Below, piece by piece: positions 36,009 to 45,053 of a stretch of DNA of 64,000 bases. Numbering within the stretch: the first letter of the stretch is position 1; every line of letters begins with the position of its first letter. Under the pieces are notes generated by a model, which was given only the letters and a program-made list of their open reading frames with translations, was not told the DNA's origin and made no database searches. A program made the position numbers and the translations under genes. This DNA is from Lentisphaerota bacterium (GTDB lineage: Bacteria; Verrucomicrobiota; Lentisphaeria; Victivallales; Victivallaceae): contig SUVW01000002.1 in the NCBI GenBank assembly GCA_015061815.1, positions 105,502-169,501 on the forward strand, given 5' to 3'.

Positions 36009-37745
36009 ATGGAAGAAAACAAATTCGCGGAGAGCTTTCTTGATTTCAGCGGCATGCCCGAGAGCATGGAAGAGCTGCTGAAAGGCAAGGAAGAGGTCGG
36101 TATCATCAGCAAAGGAAAAATCGTTGCCGGCAAAATCGTTGCCAAAACCGCTGACGGCGCACGGGTGGATATCGGCTACAAAGCTGAAGGATTCATCCCG
36201 GCAGCTGAATTCATCAATTTCGAAGAGATCAATGTCGGCGATGATATCGACGTATTTCTGGAAGAGATCGAAAACCGGCAGAATATGCCCACATTGAGCC
36301 TGGAAAAAGCCAACTCCATCAAAGCCTGGGAACGCATCACCACCGAATACGGCGAAGGTCATATCGTCAAAGGTATCATGCGTCACCGTGTCAAAGGCGG
36401 TATCATGGTCGATGTTGAGGGTTTCCCGGCCTTCCTGCCCGGCAGCCAGCTTGATGTCAGCCCCGTCCGCAATATGGATGACTACCTCAACAAAGAGTAC
36501 GAAGTCAAAATCATCAAAATCAATGTTGAGCGTCACAATATCGTTGTTTCCCGCAGAGAGCTGCTGGAAGAATCCCTCCGTGAACAGCGCGCCAACCTTA
36601 TGGGCGACATGCAGGTCGATTCAGTGGTCAAGGGTATCGTCAAAAATATTACCGATTTCGGTGCATTCATCGACCTCGGCGGTATCGACGGTCTGCTTCA
36701 CATCACCGATATCTCCTGGGGCCGGATCAACCATCCGGGCGAAGTTCTCACTGTCGGACAGGAGATCGAAGTCATTGTCATCGGTATCGACAAAGACAAA
36801 GAACGCGTTTCCCTCGGCCTCAAGCAGAAGACCCGCAATCCCTGGGACGATGTCGTTGCCAAATATCCCAAAGGCAGTCTGGTTTCCGGTAAGGTGGTCA
36901 ATCTGATGCCCTATGGTGCATTCGTTGAGATCGAAACCGGTATCGAAGGCTTGATCCACGTTTCTGAAATGTCATGGACCAAACGCATCAACAAAGCCAG
37001 TGATGTACTTGCCAAAGATGAAGTTGTCGAAGCAGTCGTTCTCGACATTGACCGCGACAGCCGCAAGATCTCCCTCGGCCTCCGTCAGAAAGAGCGCAAT
37101 CCCTGGGAAGTTCTTGCTGAAAAATATCCGGTCGGCAAACACATTGTCGGCAAGGTCCGTAATATGACCAATTACGGTGCATTCGTTGAAATCGAAAATG
37201 ACATTGACGGAATGATCCACGTTTCCGACATGTCCTGGACCAGAAAGATCAACAAACCCAGTGAAGTTCTCACCCCGGGACAGGAGATCGAAGTCGTCAT
37301 TCTCGAAATCAATCCGGAACAGCAGCGCATCTCTCTGGGTCTCAAACAGGCTGAAAACGACCCCTGGAGCAATATCAACGAACTCTACAAAGTCGGTGAT
37401 ATCGTCAAAGGCAATGTTACCAAGATCACCACTTTCGGTGCGTTTGTGGAATTGAGCAACAAGATCGATGGTCTGATCCACATCTCCCAGTTGAGCAACG
37501 AGCGTGTTGACAAAGTCAAAGATGTTCTCAAAGTCGGCGATGATGTTGAAGCCCGTGTGATCAAAGTTGACACTGATGAACGCCGTATCGGTCTTTCCAT
37601 CAAAGCGGTTGACGGTGACTTCTCCGAAGCCGACCTCAAAGCCGCTGAAGAAGAGTACACCGCCGCGCTCAAACCGGGCGAAGCAATGGTCAATGTCGGT
37701 GAAGTCTTTGAATCCGGCGCAATGGATGCGCTCAAACTTGACTGA
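36009..37745 (+). CDS. rpsA: 30S ribosomal protein S1
   Basis: S1 binds mRNA and helps it dock on the 30S subunit. The 578-residue product consists of six S1 OB-fold repeats; repeats 3-6 are clear from VVKGIVKNITDFGAFIDLGG, VSGKVVNLMPYGAFVEIETG, IVGKVRNMTNYGAFVEIEND and VKGNVTKITTFGAFVELSNK, each ending in an I-S-L-G-L-K/R strand. The length agrees with the E. coli protein (557). It stands alone, with its own promoter upstream and a strong terminator downstream. Confidence 0.97.
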   Translation: MEENKFAESFLDFSGMPESMEELLKGKEEVGIISKGKIVAGKIVAKTADGARVDIGYKAEGFIPAAEFINFEEINVGDDIDVFLEEIENRQNMPTLSLEKANSIKAWERITTEYGEGHIVKGIMRHRVKGGIMVDVEGFPAFLPGSQLDVSPVRNMDDYLNKEYEVKIIKINVERHNIVVSRRELLEESLREQRANLMGDMQVDSVVKGIVKNITDFGAFIDLGGIDGLLHITDISWGRINHPGEVLTVGQEIEVIVIGIDKDKERVSLGLKQKTRNPWDDVVAKYPKGSLVSGKVVNLMPYGAFVEIETGIEGLIHVSEMSWTKRINKASDVLAKDEVVEAVVLDIDRDSRKISLGLRQKERNPWEVLAEKYPVGKHIVGKVRNMTNYGAFVEIENDIDGMIHVSDMSWTRKINKPSEVLTPGQEIEVVILEINPEQQRISLGLKQAENDPWSNINELYKVGDIVKGNVTKITTFGAFVELSNKIDGLIHISQLSNERVDKVKDVLKVGDDVEARVIKVDTDERRIGLSIKAVDGDFSEADLKAAEEEYTAALKPGEAMVNVGEVFESGAMDALKLD

Positions 37746-37777
37746 TCCGTAATTACCAATTGATTGTCAAATAAACG

Positions 37778-37817
37778 CGCTCCGGAAGTTGAATAAACTT
37801 CCGGAGCGTGTTTTTTT
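37778..37817 (+). terminator. rpsA intrinsic terminator
   Basis: CGCTCCGGAAGTT (37778-37790), loop GAATA, AACTTCCGGAGCG (37796-37808), then TGTTTTTTT: a perfect 13-bp stem followed by a T-run. Confidence 0.93.
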
Positions 37818-38311
37818 GCGGTTGCAAATCAACGTGGTGAGTGCAGGCGTGGTTGGCGGAGCGACCGTGACGGACAAAACGGACTTAACAGACAATAACG
37901 GACAGGGGGTGGTTACACGTCTGCAGACAAACGCTTGCAGTCTGCACCCCGCGCCCAGCGCAGCGGCACGTTTGCCGCCCGCGCCCCATCGGAGGTGGTG
38001 TGTCTGTTTTATCTGTAAAGTCTGTCATGTCTGTTTTTGTCCGTAAAAGCGCATGCCAAATCGAGCGCAAGCGAGCCGACAAAAACAGCGGCACGTTTGC
38101 CGCCGGGCGCAAGCGAGCCAACAAAAACAGCGGCACGTTTGCCGCCGCCGCTCCGTTGCGGAATTGGTCATCAACTTTTGCAATTACCTCTGCAGTAACA
38201 TAATTACACCACAATATCCTCTTTTTTTGCCAAATAGTAATTGCTTTTTTCCTCCCCGGCAAGTAAACTATACATCAGACAGGATCTCTCAAAACACAAA
38301 TGGAGGAAAAT
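37818..38311. repeat. repeat-rich noncoding spacer between rpsA and the glycoside hydrolase gene
   Basis: No gene is convincing here. It holds a 9-10 bp phased array of ACGGAC/ACAGAC hexamers (37870-37903), an inverted array of GTCTGT hexamers (38002-38044), three copies of the palindrome GCGGCACGTTTGCCGC (37963-37978, 38088-38103, 38130-38145), a 42-bp tandem duplication (38065-38106 and 38107-38148), and the ACTTTTGCAATTACCTC motif (38174-38190). Confidence 0.75.
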
Positions 38312-41300
38312 ATGAGAAAAGTCTTTTGGCAAATCGCACTGTTGTTATTCACCCTCTCTCTGTCCGGAAACGACAATAATGATGCCGTCTGGAATCAGGA
38401 GAATAATTTCCGTAACTGGAAATATTTCGGCAATGCTTCCGGCACAGTTGCCAATGGAGTGATAACCATGACCGATATCCGTTTCGACAGCCGGATATCC
38501 AACTTCAAGGTCAATTTTGATCCGAAAAAATATGATACATTCACCTATACCTACCGGGCCTTTGACGGGGCGGGGAAACGCGGTGGAGAGTTGTACTTCT
38601 CGCACACCGGGGAGAAGTTTTCCGACAAACGTTCCTGGCGGCTGCCGCCGATGGTCGCCGACGGTCAGTGGCACACCATCTCCGTCACGCCGGATGACTT
38701 TACCAGCTTCCGCACCGGCGGGATGATCACCTCACTGCGCTTTGACCCGACCAATGCTGCCGGAGGCAGAATCGAAATCAAAGAGATCAAATTTGAAAAA
38801 CGCTTCACTCCGCCGGAAAAAATCGTCTGGAACAAAAACAATTTCGACTTGTGGACATATTCATATCACACCAAAAAAGAGGTCGTTGACGGCATTTTGA
38901 CCCTGACCGATATCAAAAAAGATTGCAATATCGAAATCAAAAAGCTGAAGATCGATCCGGAATTGTACAATACTTTCACATTCACCTACCGCGCCGAAGG
39001 CACCGGCAAAGGCGCGGGCCAGCTTTACTTCGCCCATGCCAAACAGTTCTATAATGATGCCCGTTCCTGCCGTATCGCTCCGCTGACCGCCGACGGTCAA
39101 TGGCACACGGTATCCGTTTCGCCCCGGGATATGGAATTGTGGCTGGCCGGCGGGAACATCATTTCGCTGCGCTTTGACCCGACCGATTCGGCGGGAGGAA
39201 AAATCGAGATAAAAGAGATGATTCTGGAGAAGCGGGACCCCGCTGACTTAAAAAAAAACTCCCTTGAATTGATCGAAGCGAAACTGGATGCGCCGCAGTG
39301 GCCGGATCTGAAATCGGAAATCTGGCCCTCCGGCAGCAGAAACGTACAAGCTGGCAAACACTATTTTCAGGGAAAAATGATCAAATCCCCGGAAGATAAA
39401 GTCCGGGGCGGCAAACACCATGAGTTCTTTCTGCGCCGGGAATTTGAATTGAAAGAAAAACCGGTTCACGGTTATCTGCAGTATACTGCCGATGATTGCG
39501 CGCAGGCTTTTGTCAACGGTCATGCTGCCGGATTTTCCAATGACTGGCGCAGCTGTCAGGTCTATGATGTCAGCAAATTTCTGCAGGCCGGAAAAAACGT
39601 ATTGGGCATACATTACTTCAACACCAACACTCACGGCGGCGTGATCGCTGAACTCTACGTGCAGTACGCCGACGGCAGCTGTGAAAGGATAAATTCCGAT
39701 GAGGGCTTCAAAAGCAATATCAAAGAGATGCCCGGCTGGAACAGAACCGGATTCAATGATTCAAGCTGGGCCGGTATCCTGCACTGTCCGCCGCCGCCGG
39801 CTGCCCCCTGGGGAGTCCGGCTGCCCTACCGTTACTTCAGCGACATGCAGCGGGTGAAAAAGATCTCTTTTGCGCCGCAAAGTGTTACCGCCGGAAAGAG
39901 TGTCCGTTTTCAAATAACCTGTGAAGGCAAGATCCCGGAAAATCCGGTCAGTGTTTCCATTCTCCTGAAAAAAAATCTGGTCTGGCGGGATGAAGTTACC
40001 GTTGATAAAACCAATTTCATTCCCGGCGAAAACGGCCTCTGGACCCTTGACTTCAACTATCAGGTCCCGCTGTATTTCAATGATAAATACACCGTCGCGC
40101 TGGAATCGGATATCTTTTCCGCCCAATCTGCCGATTCTAAAGCGATGGTTCTGGAAATCAAACGGATCGATCGTGATCCGAAATTCGCGCAGAAAAACAC
40201 CTTCAAAGTCGTAAAATCCGCTTCCGGGGCACCGGTATTCCAGCTCAACGGCAAGCCGTTTTTTGCCGCCTGGGTCAATCCTCCGGCAAAATATCAGCAT
40301 CTGGCTCCGATCCCGGCCAATGTGGCAAGCGTGATTTTTGATGTCAAACACTGGTGGGGCGAAGGTGACACGATCCTCACCGATGTTCTGGACCATGAAG
40401 CGCTGCGGGTAGCCAAACACTTTCCCGATGCCTACTTTATGTGGACATTGGTTTGCAGATTCCCGGCGGACTGGCGCAGCAATAATCCCGATGAAATGTG
40501 TCAGGATGAAAATGGTCTGCCCAACGGCGGCAGATACTCTCTGGCCTCGCTCAAAGCCCGGCAGGATTTCGAAAAGCAGATGGTCAAAGCCATAGAATAT
40601 CTGGAAAATTCCCCCTATGCCAACCGCATCATCGGCTACCGGATTGCCGGAGGATATACTGTGGAATGGCTGGGCTGGGAATCGGCCAGCGGCAAAGCTC
40701 TGGACTTCTCTCCGGCAGGTAAAAAAGCATTTGCCGCTTTTGCCGCAGAAAAATATCCGCAATTGGATAATTTTGCTGTTCCTTCCGGTGCGGAACGGAA
40801 CAGCCTGGACGGAAAATCTCTGTTATGGGATCAGAAAAAACACCTTAAAACCATCGCTTACAATGACTTTTCCTCAAATACGACAGCTGACTTCATGCTG
40901 CATCTGGCCCGGAAAGCCAAAGAACTTGTCGGCAAAGACAAAGTCATCGGCACCTATTACGGTTATGTTTCCACACTTCACCATACCGGTCGGAGCCAGT
41001 ACCGCAGTCATTACGCGCTGAAAAAAGTTCTCGATGCCAATACGGTTGATTACATCATGTCGCCCAACAGTTACCCGTTGCGCGACATGGGGGAAACCTG
41101 CGGCGAAATGAAACCTTTTGCCACACTGCTGAAAAACAATATCATTCCGGTATGCGAAGATGACACCCGCACCCATTACGGTTACGATGTCAAAGGCAGT
41201 CAGAGGCAAACCATCACAGAAAAACAGACTATCGCCCAGGAACTGCGCAATATGGCCATCGCCATCTGCCGCAACTCCCCGAACTACTACTATCCGCTGA

Positions 41301-42298
41301 CCAACGGTACGGAAATCTCTTTCCCGGCAATGACCGGGCTCATCAATAATCTGAAAATCACCGGACAGCATATTCTGGAGAACAACACCGCCCGTAACGC
41401 CCAAATCGCACTGGTTGTCAGTGAAGAATCCATCAAAGCCATGCCGCCGGTCACCCAGATGGCCCGCAGCGGTATCATTGACCAGTACTATAAAGGCAAT
41501 GGAAATGTTGCCAAAAGGGAACGGATCCGTCCGGTGCTGACCTTTGAAAGTTTCATCGGCAATCAGGGACGATTCAACCGTTCCGGTTCTCCGGTGGATC
41601 AACTGCTTGCCGAAGATCTGGCTGACAATCCGGGGGATTACAAACTCTATGTCTTTATAAACTGCTTCAAATACGATGATAAATTCCTTGCGGCGGTGAA
41701 AAAACTTCAACAGCGCGACTGCGTGCTGCTCTGGCTCTATGCTCCGGGCTACATCAAAGGTCTGGAAAGCAGTACGGATAATATGAAAGAGCTTACCGGC
41801 ATGGAATTTTCCCGTATCGACAGCGGCATTCCGGCGGCGGTGATCCGCAAAGACGGTTCGGTTTTCGGCACCCCGGCGGCCAATGTCACTCCCATGTTTG
41901 CCGTAAGCACTCCCGGTGTCGAAGTGCTGGGGAAATACAAAAACGGCCAAACCGGAGCGGCGGCAATGAAAACCGGCAAAGCCCTCACCGTCTTTTCCGG
42001 AGCATGGCAGCTGGATATGAAATTTATATCAGACATTCTCGACCGGGCGGGGATCTACCGTTTCAGCAAAACGCTTGATCCGTTTGAAGCCAACGACTCT
42101 CTGCTGATGCTTCACGCCCGTTATCCCGGGAAAAAGACCATCACATTGCCGCGTAAAACCGATGTGCTGGATATCATGTCCGGCGAAATCATGCGTGACT
42201 GCAAACAAATAGAATTCGATGCAGAACTGCATGAAACCAGATGTTTCTACTACGGTGACGATGCCGGAAAATTGAAGGAAAAAATAACCGGCAAATGA
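38312..42298 (+). CDS. large secreted glycoside hydrolase-like protein (beta-galactosidase/GH42-like barrel)
   Basis: A 1328-residue product with a signal peptide (about 1-18). Residues about 25-155 and 165-300 are two homologous beta-rich modules (YNTFTFTYRA, DGQWHTxSVxPxD, SLRFDPT), probably carbohydrate-binding. Residues about 360-500 resemble a GH2-type sugar-binding sandwich (FFLRREFELKEKPV, FVNGHAAG, LQAGKNVLGIHY). About 650-1000 looks like a TIM barrel with NGKPFFAAWVNPP, YRIAGGYTVEWLGWESASG and a GH42-like trimerisation part after it. The exact family and catalytic acids are unassigned. GGAGG precedes the ATG at 38312; an ATG at 38300 contains that site and is rejected. Downstream AraC gene probably regulates it. 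Confidence 0.75.
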   Translation: MRKVFWQIALLLFTLSLSGNDNNDAVWNQENNFRNWKYFGNASGTVANGVITMTDIRFDSRISNFKVNFDPKKYDTFTYTYRAFDGAGKRGGELYFSHTGEKFSDKRSWRLPPMVADGQWHTISVTPDDFTSFRTGGMITSLRFDPTNAAGGRIEIKEIKFEKRFTPPEKIVWNKNNFDLWTYSYHTKKEVVDGILTLTDIKKDCNIEIKKLKIDPELYNTFTFTYRAEGTGKGAGQLYFAHAKQFYNDARSCRIAPLTADGQWHTVSVSPRDMELWLAGGNIISLRFDPTDSAGGKIEIKEMILEKRDPADLKKNSLELIEAKLDAPQWPDLKSEIWPSGSRNVQAGKHYFQGKMIKSPEDKVRGGKHHEFFLRREFELKEKPVHGYLQYTADDCAQAFVNGHAAGFSNDWRSCQVYDVSKFLQAGKNVLGIHYFNTNTHGGVIAELYVQYADGSCERINSDEGFKSNIKEMPGWNRTGFNDSSWAGILHCPPPPAAPWGVRLPYRYFSDMQRVKKISFAPQSVTAGKSVRFQITCEGKIPENPVSVSILLKKNLVWRDEVTVDKTNFIPGENGLWTLDFNYQVPLYFNDKYTVALESDIFSAQSADSKAMVLEIKRIDRDPKFAQKNTFKVVKSASGAPVFQLNGKPFFAAWVNPPAKYQHLAPIPANVASVIFDVKHWWGEGDTILTDVLDHEALRVAKHFPDAYFMWTLVCRFPADWRSNNPDEMCQDENGLPNGGRYSLASLKARQDFEKQMVKAIEYLENSPYANRIIGYRIAGGYTVEWLGWESASGKALDFSPAGKKAFAAFAAEKYPQLDNFAVPSGAERNSLDGKSLLWDQKKHLKTIAYNDFSSNTTADFMLHLARKAKELVGKDKVIGTYYGYVSTLHHTGRSQYRSHYALKKVLDANTVDYIMSPNSYPLRDMGETCGEMKPFATLLKNNIIPVCEDDTRTHYGYDVKGSQRQTITEKQTIAQELRNMAIAICRNSPNYYYPLTNGTEISFPAMTGLINNLKITGQHILENNTARNAQIALVVSEESIKAMPPVTQMARSGIIDQYYKGNGNVAKRERIRPVLTFESFIGNQGRFNRSGSPVDQLLAEDLADNPGDYKLYVFINCFKYDDKFLAAVKKLQQRDCVLLWLYAPGYIKGLESSTDNMKELTGMEFSRIDSGIPAAVIRKDGSVFGTPAANVTPMFAVSTPGVEVLGKYKNGQTGAAAMKTGKALTVFSGAWQLDMKFISDILDRAGIYRFSKTLDPFEANDSLLMLHARYPGKKTITLPRKTDVLDIMSGEIMRDCKQIEFDAELHETRCFYYGDDAGKLKEKITGK

Positions 42299-42329
42299 GG
42301 TTCGCACTGACGGAAAGGAGGAAAAAGAG

Positions 42330-43247
42330 ATGAAACCGGAGTATCATCACTTCAAGTTGGAAAAGTATACTTCATATCCGATATTATGCAACTTTATGCG
42401 TCCGTTTCTCAATTTTGAGAAGTCCAGAGATACCCGTCACTGCCATGAAGATTTCTATGAATTGGTGATATTTGTCGATGGTACGGTGCTTGACCGGGGA
42501 ATGGATGAAAATGTGCAGATACTGCAGCCGGGATATTTTTTCATCTATGCGCCAGGCTCGATACACCATTACGACAACATGCTTAACACCAAATACTTCA
42601 ACATACTTATCCATCAGAGTATCATCGATGATGAATTGTTGTTGAAAAAGGACTGCATGCCGGAATTTGAAAAACTTTTTCCGGAATACGCCGAGAGGAC
42701 CGATATATTCCAGCTGGATGACAGCGGTTTGAAAAAGGCGATAGACCTCTCTTTTGAGTTGAAACGGGAACAGGATGAAAAAGCTCCGGGCTACCGGGAA
42801 ATGATACCGCTGCTGCTGGCCAAACTGCTGATAGTTCTGTGGCGCAACCGCAAATTACAGACGACACTTCAGGATAATGTATTGTCGTTCCGCATCAGCA
42901 AGGCTCTGACTTTCATGGAGAAAAATCTGGAAAGGAATCTGACTTTGGAGGAGATCGCCCAGCATGTTTCCATGAGTGAAAGTTCTTTCCGCCACTACTT
43001 CAAGGAGGTGACAAAGTTTTCCCCGATACAATATCTGGTGATATTGCGTCTGAAAAGTGCCCTGCAGATGATCTTCATCGGGCGGAGCATAAATGATTCG
43101 GCCAAATTATCCGGCCTGCGCGACAGCAGTTATCTGGGCAGAATGGTCCGAAGATATCTGGAACTGCCGCTGCATCACGTCGTTGAAATGCTGACTCATT
43201 CCGGGACCACTCCGGATGTGCTGTTTGAAAAATTAATGAAACAATAA
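42330..43247 (+). CDS. AraC-family transcriptional regulator
   Basis: A 305-residue regulator: an N-terminal cupin-like sensor (about 25-115, [18 protein letters not shown] with [16 protein letters not shown]) and a C-terminal pair of HTH motifs (about 195-300, [33 protein letters not shown]). The first HTH is standard; the second ([29 protein letters not shown]) is also present. It has GGAAAGGAGG upstream, 32 bases after the large glycoside hydrolase, and probably responds to a sugar to control the adjacent genes. Confidence 0.9.
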   Translation: MKPEYHHFKLEKYTSYPILCNFMRPFLNFEKSRDTRHCHEDFYELVIFVDGTVLDRGMDENVQILQPGYFFIYAPGSIHHYDNMLNTKYFNILIHQSIIDDELLLKKDCMPEFEKLFPEYAERTDIFQLDDSGLKKAIDLSFELKREQDEKAPGYREMIPLLLAKLLIVLWRNRKLQTTLQDNVLSFRISKALTFMEKNLERNLTLEEIAQHVSMSESSFRHYFKEVTKFSPIQYLVILRLKSALQMIFIGRSINDSAKLSGLRDSSYLGRMVRRYLELPLHHVVEMLTHSGTTPDVLFEKLMKQ

Positions 43248-43256
43248 TTAATAACG

Positions 43257-43285
43257 GTCTGATCCACGCGGTTTGCGGATCAGAC
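43257..43285 (+). other. 9-bp hairpin before a DUF1559 gene
   Basis: GTCTGATCC (43257-43265) and GGATCAGAC (43277-43285) flank an 11-base loop. A-rich sequence and AAAGGAGG follow directly, so on the plus strand it is not an intrinsic terminator; it may fold in the 5' leader of the prepilin-like gene. Confidence 0.5.
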
Positions 43286-43306
43286 AAAAGCAAAAGGAGG
43301 AAAATT

Positions 43307-44131
43307 ATGAAAGACATCAAAAGGATGCATTGTTTGCTTGCTCACAAGCAAGCAAACCCCCGGGGGTTTACTTTGATCGAATTGCTCGTAGTCATTGCCA
43401 TTATTGCCATTCTGGCGGCGATATTGCTTCCCGCGCTCAATTCAGCCCGGGAACGCGGCAGGGCAGCCAGCTGCATCAACAATCTGAAACAATTCGGATT
43501 GGCATTTGATGTTTATACGGATGCAAGCGATGACTTTTATCCCAATTATCCTTGGGGGAAAAACCGGGTGTTCACGTATTCTGACGGCGAAGTCAGAAGT
43601 GCCTGGAGTGATGCGATCATGTCGACCAAAAGTGTCGGTCTGGAAAATTTCGTCTGTCCCTCCATGCCTCTGCTTCCTGATTACCTGCCGTATCAGGCAT
43701 CCAATTCATCTCCTACGGCATTCAGCCATTACGGCTATAATAAATTTTATGTCGGAAGTGAATCAAAAGATAATAATAACACTCAAGACTCTCTCAAACG
43801 TTCAAAGGTGCGCTTTGCGAGTATGCTTTATATCCTGATGGACAGTTTTGATCCATACAGTAATTACCCATTGCGCCAAGTCGGTAGCGATTGTGTTAAA
43901 GATTCCAACACAGCTGCCGGAACAGCTTCTAAGGCAACAGATCATGGGCAACCTCACTCCCGGCACAGTAAAAGTGTCAATATTTTATTCGGCGACGGGC
44001 ATGTGGAAGCCAAACAAGCAGCATTGGATGATCCTTATCTGCAGCTGACTAATACCGGCAGTTATAAGAGACCGACGGTCAAAACCTATGGCCTCAAGGC
44101 TCAACATTGGAACGGTGGAAAATTTGACTGA
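43307..44131 (+). CDS. prepilin-like DUF1559 family protein
   Basis: A 274-residue type II/IV pseudopilin-like protein: a 20-residue leader, [33 protein letters not shown] (methylation motif and N-terminal helix; Glu at +5), and a C-terminal DUF1559 domain ending in the H-x9-DG motif ([12 protein letters not shown]). Prepilin peptidase should cleave after the Gly before FTLIEL. Such proteins are present in very large numbers in Planctomycetes and Lentisphaerota; their role is not settled (surface or secretion). The leader DNA contains two overlapping perfect palindromes (43331-43356, 43353-43368). The next gene is a homologue. Confidence 0.88.
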   Translation: MKDIKRMHCLLAHKQANPRGFTLIELLVVIAIIAILAAILLPALNSARERGRAASCINNLKQFGLAFDVYTDASDDFYPNYPWGKNRVFTYSDGEVRSAWSDAIMSTKSVGLENFVCPSMPLLPDYLPYQASNSSPTAFSHYGYNKFYVGSESKDNNNTQDSLKRSKVRFASMLYILMDSFDPYSNYPLRQVGSDCVKDSNTAAGTASKATDHGQPHSRHSKSVNILFGDGHVEAKQAALDDPYLQLTNTGSYKRPTVKTYGLKAQHWNGGKFD

Positions 44132-44223
44132 TGACCGGCGGGAAAGGTAAGCGGTCAGAAATTTTACCGGTGGATGCATCACAACAAAATGGAATAATAA
44201 TAAAAAATAAGAAAGGACAACAA

Positions 44224-45012
44224 ATGGAACATTCACTTTCTATCCAGAAAGTGAAGCTGTACAGCTTCACGCTCATCGAGTTACTTGTTGTTATTGCAAT
44301 AATAGCGATATTGGCATCAATACTTCTGCCTGCCCTCAACTCGGCGAGAGACAGGGCACATACTGCCAGCTGTTTGAGCAACATGAAACAGCTGGAATCG
44401 TCAGCAGCAATGTATGTTGATCAGAATGATGGATTTATGGCTCCAATAAGATACAGCAGTTCAGATGGTATTTATACCCACACTCTGCTCAAAGGCAAAT
44501 ATGCTCCGGCATCTTCATTTGTCTGTACAGCCGGGATCAACCGGGCGGAACAGTCTGCCACCGGGCACACCCGGATGGCAGAGTGGAAAAATTCGGCAGA
44601 AACAGAGAATTTTCTTAAAAACGGCGGAATGAATCCTTACGCATTTCCGACTTACGGTTTGAATACCATCATCCGGCTGCCGCCTGACGCATCCGGGGAA
44701 CTTGGTCTGTTGAATCCGGAAAGCGGCAAATACGATGCCGTGCATGTAACGACTCAACCAGGGAAGTTCAAAAATCCATCAACAAAAGTATTATTCGCAG
44801 AATGCTTTTTCTCAGATTTCTGGTCACAATACTATATCGGATGTTATACCGCTTCCCCCAGTACATTGATGCCGCTGCACAGTAAAGGTAAAAGTGCAAC
44901 CATCGGCTACATGGATGGGCATGTTGAGACGCAGATTTTCAGCGACCCGGCTGCGCCCTGGCTGGATTTACCGCTGATCGAGTATTTTTCACGGGATGTT
45001 GACAACCCATAA
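44224..45012 (+). CDS. prepilin-like DUF1559 family protein
   Basis: A 262-residue homologue of the preceding gene: leader of 14 residues ([14 protein letters not shown]), [31 protein letters not shown], then a DUF1559 body that ends with a conserved YMDGHVE. The residue before Phe is Ser rather than Gly, so cleavage by a standard prepilin peptidase is not certain. AAGGA lies upstream of ATG 44224; an in-frame ATG at 44131 overlapping the previous stop would give a 31-residue longer leader and is thought unlikely. The leader DNA holds hairpins at 44234-44253 and 44251-44270. Confidence 0.82.
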   Translation: MEHSLSIQKVKLYSFTLIELLVVIAIIAILASILLPALNSARDRAHTASCLSNMKQLESSAAMYVDQNDGFMAPIRYSSSDGIYTHTLLKGKYAPASSFVCTAGINRAEQSATGHTRMAEWKNSAETENFLKNGGMNPYAFPTYGLNTIIRLPPDASGELGLLNPESGKYDAVHVTTQPGKFKNPSTKVLFAECFFSDFWSQYYIGCYTASPSTLMPLHSKGKSATIGYMDGHVETQIFSDPAAPWLDLPLIEYFSRDVDNP

Positions 45013-45053
45013 CTTTTTTATTAGCAACATAATTTCGAAATCATTTGAATATC

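Noticed and set aside
36388..36906. Overlapping plus-strand frame inside rpsA
   Set aside because: It is a +1 frame shadow of the S1 repeats, with Ser/Pro-rich nonsense composition.
37885..38262. Minus-strand 125-residue frame in the spacer after rpsA
   Set aside because: Its protein is a translation of the tandem and phased repeats, with no start signal or domain.
43257..43285. Intrinsic terminator after the AraC gene
   Set aside because: The stem is perfect but followed by A-rich sequence and a ribosome site, with no T-run on the plus strand.
44131..44223. Longer start for the second DUF1559 gene at 44131
   Set aside because: It would add 31 polar residues before the leader and lacks its own ribosome site; ATG 44224 has AAGGA.
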